Positions 56,150 through 64,000 of a stretch of DNA of 64,000 nucleotides are shown in pieces. The notes below the pieces were generated by a model that made no database searches, was not told where the DNA came from, and saw only the letters and a list, made by a program, of their open reading frames with translations. Both the position numbers and the translations under genes were made by a program. This DNA comes from Owenia fusiformis (taxonomy: Eukaryota; Annelida; Polychaeta; Sabellida; Oweniidae), in assembly GCA_903813345.2 (NCBI GenBank), contig CAIIXF020000001.1:41571366-41635365 (forward strand). The letters are read 5' to 3'. Positions within the stretch are counted from its first letter, which is position 1; every line of letters starts with the position of its first letter.

Positions 56150-57600
56150 CTTGGTAGAATGAGTCTTACTCATGAGGAATGAGAAAATATTGTTCCCCTC
56201 TTGGTAAAACAAAACCTACTCATGAGGAATATGACATAGAATGTTCCCTTCATTGTAGAACAAAACCTACTCATGAGGAGGAGTATGACAGAGAATGTTC
56301 CCTTCTTTGTAAAACAAAACCTACTCATGAGGAGGAGTATGACAGAGAATGTTCCCTTTGTAAAACAAAACCTACTCATGAGGAGGAGTATGACAGAGAA
56401 TGTTCCCTTCTTTGTAAAACAAAACCTACTCATGAGGAGGAGTATGACAGAGAATGTTCCCTTCTTGGTAAAACAAAACCTACTCATGAGGAGGAGTATG
56501 ACAGAGAATGTTCCCTTCTTTGTAAAACAAAACCTACTCATGAGGAGGAGTATGACAGAGAATGTTCCCTTCTTGGTAAAACAAAACCTACTCATGAGGA
56601 GGAGTATGACAGAGAATGTTCCCTTCTTTGTAAAACAAAACCTACTCATGAGGAGGAGTATGACAGAGAATGTTCCCTTCTTGGTAAAACAAAACCTACT
56701 CATGAGGAGGAGTATGACAGAGAATGTTCCCTTCTTGGTAAAACAAGATCTACTCATGAGGAGGAGTATGACAGAGAATGTTCCCTTTGTAAAACAAAAC
56801 CTACTCATGAGGAGGAGTATGACAGAGAATGTTCCCTTCTTGGTAAAACAAGATCTACTCATGAGGAGGAGTATGACAGAGAATGTTCCTTTTTTATTGT
56901 AAAAAAACAAAACCTTCCAATGAGGAGTATGACAGAGAATGTTCCCCTCTTGGTAAAACAAAACCTACTCATGAGGAGGAGTATGACAGAGAATGTTCCT
57001 TTTTTATTGTAAAAAAACAAAACCTTCCAATGAGGAGTATGACAGAGAATGTTCCCCTCTTGGTAAAACAAAACCTACTCATGAGGAGGAGTATGACAGA
57101 GAATGTTCCTTTCTTGGTAAAAAAAACCTTCTCATGAGGAGTATGACAGAGAATGTTCCCTTCTTGGTAAAACAAAACCTACTCATGAGGAGGAGTATGA
57201 CAGAGAATGTTCCCTTCTTTGTAAAACAAAACCTACTCATGAGGAGGAGTATGACAGAGAATGTTCCCTTCTTGGTAAAACAAAACCTACTCATGAGGAG
57301 GAGTATGACAGAGAATGTTCCCTTCTTTGTAAAACAAAACCTACTCATGAGGAGGAGTATGACAGAGAATGTTCCCTTCTTTGTAAAACAAAACCTACTC
57401 ATGAGGAGGAGTATGACAGAGAATGTTCCCTTCTTTGTAAAACAAAACCTACTCATGAGGAGGAGTATGACAGAGAATGTTCCCTTCTTGGTAAAACAAA
57501 ACCTACTCAACCTTCCTCATAAGAGACGTGGGTATTCCCCTCTTTATTAAACAAGATTTACTCATGAGGAGGAGTCAGAAAGGGGATGTTCTCCTCTTAA
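56150..57600. repeat. 54-bp minisatellite, about 26 units
   Basis: Unit ACTCATGAGGAGGAGTATGA, then CAGAGAATGTTCCCTTCTTG, then GTAAAACAAAACCT. Units differ mainly by CTTGG/CTTTG, which alternate over parts of the array, and by a few shorter units. A 110-bp higher-order unit with TTTTTTATTGTAAAAAAAC occurs twice in a row (about 56885-57105). Edge units are more diverged than central ones, the usual pattern of unequal exchange. Because 54 is a multiple of three, long open frames arise on both strands; I do not consider them genes. Confidence 0.9.
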
Positions 57601-60600
57601 TATAAGGCCTATGTTTTCTGTTGTAATTCAATGTTTTTGGCCTTGGACTTTGATGCAAGTTCTCCTTTTTCACCATATCTCTCATATTAAGCTAATCATT
57701 GAAATGAATATATTGCATGTGCGGTATCACATGTGGCTTTGTGTGGTACATAATGTGAGATATCATCTTCACATATGTCAGACTAGATAGCAAATATTTT
57801 TGATAAACCCTTTCAATTCTTCACCCTTGCCTCATTTGACCAAATGATAGTAGCGATTATTGACGTCATACCCCTAGGACGGCAGATTGGCCCAACTTAT
57901 CAAAATGTATACAGTCCACTTGAAACAGGCCTGCAATCATGCTTGTCTTAGGGTCCGTCCATTAGATCTATTAGTTCAGAAACATTGTTCTGAGTTTGAA
58001 TAATGAAGCAATAATTACATGTTGTTTAGGTTTTGGTTAGACATTAAACTCTATGTTGATATGTGATTGGTTGAATGGGGTTCTAGGTCCAGTTGTTTCA
58101 AAATAGTTCTCTCAAAAGCTTTAGGTAAAGAGGGGCTCTGATAAATCAGAATGGTTGAATGGGGTTCTAGGTCCAGTTGTTTCAAAAAATGTTGTGAGAG
58201 TTTATCAAAAGACTTCATTCAAATTCTGTTTGCCAACTGCGACAGTAAATTTAAAACTTCCGAAGCAAAACTTTGTGCATTTTGTTCATGGTACACCCCT
58301 CATTGAGAATTTGGTGCATTCATTGGGTTTGTTTGGTGCAAATTACATAAAAAGACTTATGTAAGGAGATTGTGTTGATGAAAGCTTGACATATATCTCA
58401 ACCAACCCTTGGGAAAACATCCATTGTTGTCGTACACTTTCTACACTTTTCTCCAAAAACTCTGAATGAACTTTCTGATTTTTTGGAAATTATGTATAAT
58501 TTGGAGTGTTAACTTCCAGACTTTATGCCCATTTAGTTCTTTTACAGTTTCAATTTCCAAAATATTTGACATTTTGAAATGGGGCGATTTTGAGATTTCT
58601 GTTGGAGTCAGATATCTCCATATTTGTTCTGACTGACACTGCCCATTGATTTTCCCACAGAATCAAACCAATATTAGCACTGGGGCCCAGGTCACGTGTT
58701 CGGCCAGCCTGGGACTTTCTAATCAAGATAACATTTATCCAAATCACAATAACTAATTGAATTAATAGAATGAGGGATCATGTCCAAATATCAGCTGTTG
58801 TGGAAAAACAAAAAAAGATAATTATTTCACCACCACAAGTGGTTACATAATGTTGTAGTCTTCAACTTTTTTAGGAATGATTTTCGACAGGTGGTGTTTG
58901 GCATCTGTAAGAAATGGCAGGTTGTGACATTTTGCATGATCATGCCTTGTTTTATTATAGTTTTCACCCTCCCTCCATAGAATTTGGAGCCAAAAATCAT
59001 TATTTTACACTAACAGTCATCATTAACTCCCCTGTTAATATTTTGACAGCTTCCCTGAGCCTCTATTCAACTGATAAAAACAGTTTATTTTTGCTAGGCC
59101 TATAGGGGTAATACTTAAAGTGAATTAAATTATCTGAAATGAAATAGCAAAATACCTCCTTTAATTTGCTTTGGTACTTTAGAAATACACTTAAAGATTC
59201 AAATAATTAAGAAGTAGATCATTGTTACAAATGCATCAATTTTGAGATTATGCAATGTTATGTCTCTCTACTGTGTACTTTTGTGCAGTCGATTGCATTT
59301 GGACAACAATTGTGTTGTACTGATAATAACAACATAATAATACTCTGCAGTAGTACATTTGATATTTGCTGTTGACATTCTTGGGATCACTTCACAGAAT
59401 ACCTTGCCCTTTATCTCAAACATTGACTTGAGAACTATTAACAGATAAAGGTAATGTACTCCTTTAACCTTTTATACTACATGTATGTAGAATATTTGAT
59501 TATGTTTTTGTTTACGCCATTCTCGTTATTTTTGATTGAACAGGTTTATGTTTTTTGAGTATTTTTAATCATGTTGTTTTTTAGGACCACAATAAAGCCA
59601 GCGTTACGCATATTCTAGCATGTCCGCAATGAGTAAAGGTTGATGAACCCCTTGCCAATGTTGGTGTTTGGTGTTTGTACCCTTTTTCTTCTACCAGGAA
59701 TGCATCACACCATTGAATATGTCTTGGTTTTGATGTCATTCATTATTTTTATCTGATGCTACAATTTTCAACTTTCAGTGGCACACTTTTGCTATAATTT
59801 TCTTTTATTTGATATTAAAGCAAAATCAATTTTGCTCACCCCCAGGGAAAGCTCTTGATGCAAATAGCATTTGTAAACAATGAATCGAACTCTTAAGGTT
59901 TATGTCAGTCTATGTCATATATTTAACTGACAATAGAGTCAAGAGTTGCGTGAGATAAGTCATGTTAGAGTACACTATATCATGTAAGGTGTCGACTTCT
60001 TGCATGTACATGTATCCGGTATTGTTGCCAACTTATTGCCCCCCTTATCATTTGATTATATTATCAAATCCGTATTTCCAAAAATACACCCAGGGTTGTT
60101 TTATTAATTTTTTTGTCGGAATGTTATGATTGGGAAATCCAGGGTCTCATTAAAACAAGAATAGCGATAGAACTACGCATGTGGCTCATTAATGACTAAT
60201 TATTATCCTTTTGTTATTGAAATCTAGGGTGTCAATCTGAGGGTTGAATTGTTATACTTTTAAAAGATTTATAAATCCAATTCTTTTATGAAGTATATTT
60301 TTGTGATATCGAGGCCCTATCACTTTTAAATCATTCATTAATATTCATATACAGACCTCCCCAGGACATGCAGGAGATGATTGAGGATCAATGTGAATTA
60401 AACACCAACCAATAAAGCAAAATAATTGTTATATATGATTTGGTGAATTAAAATTTGATGTCTTGTCACAATCGCACTTATATCTTTTATTAGAATATGA
60501 ACTGGCATTCAATGGGGATCAGACCATAAGCCATGCCACGGACCCTCAAATATTTGGACAAAAACTGGTCATTGCTAATCCCAAAATTGATTTCTCGGTT

Positions 60601-62052
60601 TAGAAAAGCCTAGTTTGATAAATTCGAAAGGAATAGTTCCTAGTGTTTTTCCTATGCTACACTCAGATGTTCACTCTTTGCAACACCTTCCCTGTACTAT
60701 GAATTCCCAGGTCTGCCTCTTTCAAATGTATTTGCCATTTGCATTATTGGATATTGAAATATTTGTACTTTGTGTGTGTGAATTTGTTTGAATTATCAAC
60801 CAAAGATGTCACTCTTGTTGCTTGTTCAAACATGGTGCCTGGATTCTCCACATTTCAAACTGATAGTGATAGCCACTTCAATCCAAGGCAAACCAAATTG
60901 AGAATATCAGCATTTCATTCATTACATCTAATAAAACTAAATATTGAAAACATTATGTAGAGAGATTATCTCTAAAAGTCCATTATTTTTTATTGTCTTT
61001 TAAGTCTTTATTGTATTCCCAGGATTGTATGGAACACAATGAATTCAACCGTGTTTGGTATTGTGGGATTCTAAATGATGTTGCTTTTACTGACATCTAT
61101 ATGCAGAAACTATACATTAATGCACAAAGCAGACTCGTTAATCTCATTTGATTAATACCAGTCTTCCATCTTTTATGTAAACTGTTTCAATATAATCCAC
61201 TGGGAGAACATAAAGATATTTGGAAGTTTACACCATACACCTCAGGATAGCTCTATATGTCTACTTTTAAACCAAAAGGTAATAGAGAAATGAAATAAAA
61301 ATTATTACCAGATAATTGTTTTGTCATATGTTTTATTTCATTTGATAAAATAAGCAAAGTAAAATAAGCACTTTCATTGATGATGTCCCTGATAAAAGTT
61401 AAAATTCAGATTTTACTTTTCAGCAGCGCCCTCCGTGGAGTAACCCCTGTGGTCAGATTATGTTGGAATGGTTGAAGTGAGTGATGCAGAAGGTTGGGAA
61501 GGTAACCTTGTGACTGTGGTTGATGGACTTGATATTAAAGTCTATACAACTATTACTTAAATTGCTGACCAAAACATGAGAAATGGTTGAACTGAAAGCT
61601 AATTGATTGCAACTTATTGCAAACCATGGTGAATAGAATTTTTATATATTCATTTATTAATGAAACTTTATTTGATGGCCAAATGATTTAAATGATGGCC
61701 AAATAATGATTTGAAAATTTCAAGATTAACTTTGTGATCTATTTGTGTTCTTTAGTGCCCCAATATAAAGTTTAAACCACTTAGAACTGTATTTTGGTAG
61801 ACTGTTAATCTAGTCTAGTAAATCTTGTAAATTTGCACTGTATGGTGGATTATTTGGTGATTAAAAGATTTCAACTTTTATTTGAAAATATGGCGATAAA
61901 CTTGAATATTTGAGAAATGAAAAGCTGACAACTTTTTTCCCCAATTTTCTTGTTCAAAAATCTCTAAAATAACTTTTAAAGTCATGACAAATAGTAACTG
62001 AATGATCAAAACATAACATGGTGATTTTAACAGGAATGGTTCAGGTGGTGTG
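57601..62052. other. Intergenic region, no gene recognised
   Basis: AT-rich sequence with one exact 35-bp duplication (listed separately). A CAGCGCCCTCCGTGGA word follows an acceptor-like TTTTCAG near 61423, but no exon could be supported. Confidence 0.5.
58069..58187. repeat. Direct repeat of 35 bp, 84 bp apart
   Basis: GGTTGAATGGGGTTCTAGGT and the following 15 bases occur at 58069-58103 and again at 58153-58187 without change. Confidence 0.85.
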
Positions 62053-62365
62053 CCTTGGCTGGTGTGTTTCAAGTGAGATGCTTGAAGAGGTCTGCTTCAA
62101 ATGGAGTGCTTCAACAGGTGTGCTTCAAATGGAGTGCTTCAACAGGTGTGCTTCAAGTGGTCGCTTCAATTGATGTGCTTCATCTGGTATGCTTCAAGTG
62201 CTTTCATCACATGGTTTGCTTCAACTTTTGTGCTTCAAGCGGGATGCTTCACTGGTGATCTTTAACAGTTGTGATTAAAGTTTATGCTTCAATTGATGTG
62301 ATTCAACTGGTGTGCTTCAAGTGGGATGCTGGAACTGGTGTGCTTCAAGGGGTTTGCTTCATCTT
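62053..62365. repeat. 14-bp minisatellite
   Basis: About 20 diverged copies of TGCTTCAAVWGGTG-like units (for example TGCTTCAAATGGAG and TGCTTCAACAGGTG, which alternate at 62091-62150). Confidence 0.8.
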
Positions 62366-64000
62366 GTCTACTTTAACTTGTATTGTTATGTCACCACCAA
62401 AAATTTAAGATGATTTCTTACAACTTCCAATAACTTAACAAATACTGTTTAGACTGACTTCAATTTTTTTCAAAATCAGTGACATGTTTTCAGAAGTTCA
62501 AATATGACTTTATATTTAAGAGTTGACCTTAGATGACCTTTTCATCTGATGTGCTGAATTTTTTCGGTTGGAATATTTTAGGTCAATTAATAATGCAAGA
62601 TAGGATAGGATTGTGAGTGGGTTTTATCCCGGGGAATATGATATCACATTGAGACACACTGAACAAACAAGTAGAAAAGACGAAGTCCTTGTTGTGTCCT
62701 ATCTTTTATTGTGGCATCAACCATGAGACTAATTAGTCTCCATGTGTCAGTTGTAATTTATGAGCCTTGACTTGCATTGAATAAAAACATCCATGTATAA
62801 TAGAGATCTTTAGAAAACAATGAAGTTATCAATGGCAGATTCAATCACTCATTACTAATGTCTTTTAGCGTGTGTGTCAGGAAAAAATGAAATGATAAAA
62901 TTCAAATCATGTTCCATCCTTTGTGATACAAATATATTATACCTTGATTTATAGTCATTAATTCCAATAAAACATGTTGATTTTAATATGGGAAAGTTTA
63001 CTCGAGAATAACAGTAGTTCATTTTATACATGACTTGAATGATAACTAAATATGATAATGGAAATCATTTGTTATTTTTCTTTCTGTATAATGTAACTTT
63101 TTAATTCCCTTTCAGTGAATACTGGTGACGCAAGGCAGTAGGCATCAAGCAAGTCAAATATCAATGGATGACGGAAGATGCAATACCAGTATAAATACAA
63201 ACAGAACACCTATCCCATACGTTCACAAGAAGTAACATAGGATAATGGCAAACATCAAATGGTGAGATTTATTCAAAAATTGTTATCTTTTAAGTTGATT
63301 CGGCGTAAGCATATCAGGAGCAGGTATTCAGATCAGGTCTTCAAGGTAGGTGTTTTGGGCAGGGACATTTTTATGTCACCAATAATAAGTGGCGATATAT
63401 TCTTAAAGCCAACAGATTTTATGATCAGTGTTTCGTGTTTACAACCAAGTGGCTGTATTTTCTGTAATTTTGATGCCTCGTTTCTTTCTATATTTCTACA
63501 TTTTTGACAATATCCCAAATTGCTGTCTTTCAATAAATTGAATGGAAGTACATGTATGATGAAATTGTTTCGTGATATCCTAATGGAAGATTCTCAATTT
63601 TCATATCAAATTTCAGGATATACTAAATGCTGTAAAGATGTACCTTACTGTCCATAGAAATATATTTCAATCAGTTCACTAGAAAAAATAGAACTGCATT
63701 TTTCTTATGCAAATGAGTGTCTATTTTTAAGTGTGGTTATCAAGTGCAACAGCTACTGTGATAATAACTCCACTATAGAGGTTGTACCCTTCAATGAAAC
63801 ACTTTAATTGCTATTTCATTTCATTCTTTTCTCCACTTTTTGTATCTACTGTATGTGTTGTTTGGATGGTTCTCCAATGTTGGATATATATGCGTTAAAT
63901 GAAAATTACTTGCGTTTACACCTTTACGCACTACATCAATAGACGTGTATATAATCTGGGTCGAATTTTTCTTTGATTGGTTTGGCCAAGTTGACAAGGG
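62366..64000. other. Right edge, no gene recognised
   Basis: AT-rich. An acceptor-like CCCTTTCAG near 63115 precedes a stretch with no clear reading frame, so at most a UTR exon of an unseen gene. Confidence 0.4.

Noticed and set aside
56150-57600. Two long open frames on opposite strands as protein genes
   Set aside because: They come from a 54-bp unit without stops, a multiple of three; both strands being open equally points to the repeat, not to coding.
62055-62258. 67-codon ORF over the 14-bp minisatellite
   Set aside because: Repeat-derived, with no homology.
63115-63250. Possible terminal exon after CCCTTTCAG
   Set aside because: No sustained reading frame; at most a UTR exon, which cannot be shown from this window.

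Overview
This is eukaryotic DNA from an animal: split genes with GT-AG introns, AT-rich non-coding sequence, and many transposons and minisatellites. The host genes and repeat types (DIRS, env-bearing Ty3 element, CCGT-rich repeats, frequent TACATGTA words) suggest a marine invertebrate, perhaps a mollusc or another lophotrochozoan. The species cannot be named from the sequence.

Layout. 1-~5000: right-hand part of a DIRS-type tyrosine-recombinase retroelement running off the left edge, followed by terminal-type inverted repeats. 5348-6557: first copy of a CCGT-rich interspersed repeat with short inverted ends. 6621-37189 (+): a seven-exon geminin gene (DNA replication licensing and cell-fate regulator), about 294 residues. 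Its fourth intron is 20.4 kb because it holds a complete-looking 16.7-kb Ty3-type element (10958-27645) with identical 388-bp LTRs, gag, a gag-pol frameshift site, a pol ending in a chromodomain, a baculovirus-F-type envelope ORF and accessory ORFs. The same gene carries another CCGT-rich repeat (8303-9057), a 393-bp element with perfect 26-bp inverted ends (28795-29187) and a 29-bp minisatellite (35081-35595). 39946-48625 (-): a five-exon sulfotransferase gene of about 428 residues, convergent with geminin. 50034-50279 (-): a small possible ORF with a strong start context. The right 14 kb has no recognisable gene; it holds a third CCGT-rich repeat, a 54-bp minisatellite that is accidentally open on both strands, and a 14-bp minisatellite.

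How it fits together. Geminin binds Cdt1 to stop re-licensing and is destroyed by APC/C; the predicted protein keeps the destruction box, basic NLS and coiled coil, but the coiled coil is one heptad shorter than in the human protein. The sulfotransferase would transfer sulfate from PAPS, probably in the secretory pathway. The candidate for an undescribed system is the Ty3-type element: it is very large, apparently very young, combines a chromodomain with an F-type envelope, and carries at least two extra ORFs that I do not recognise.
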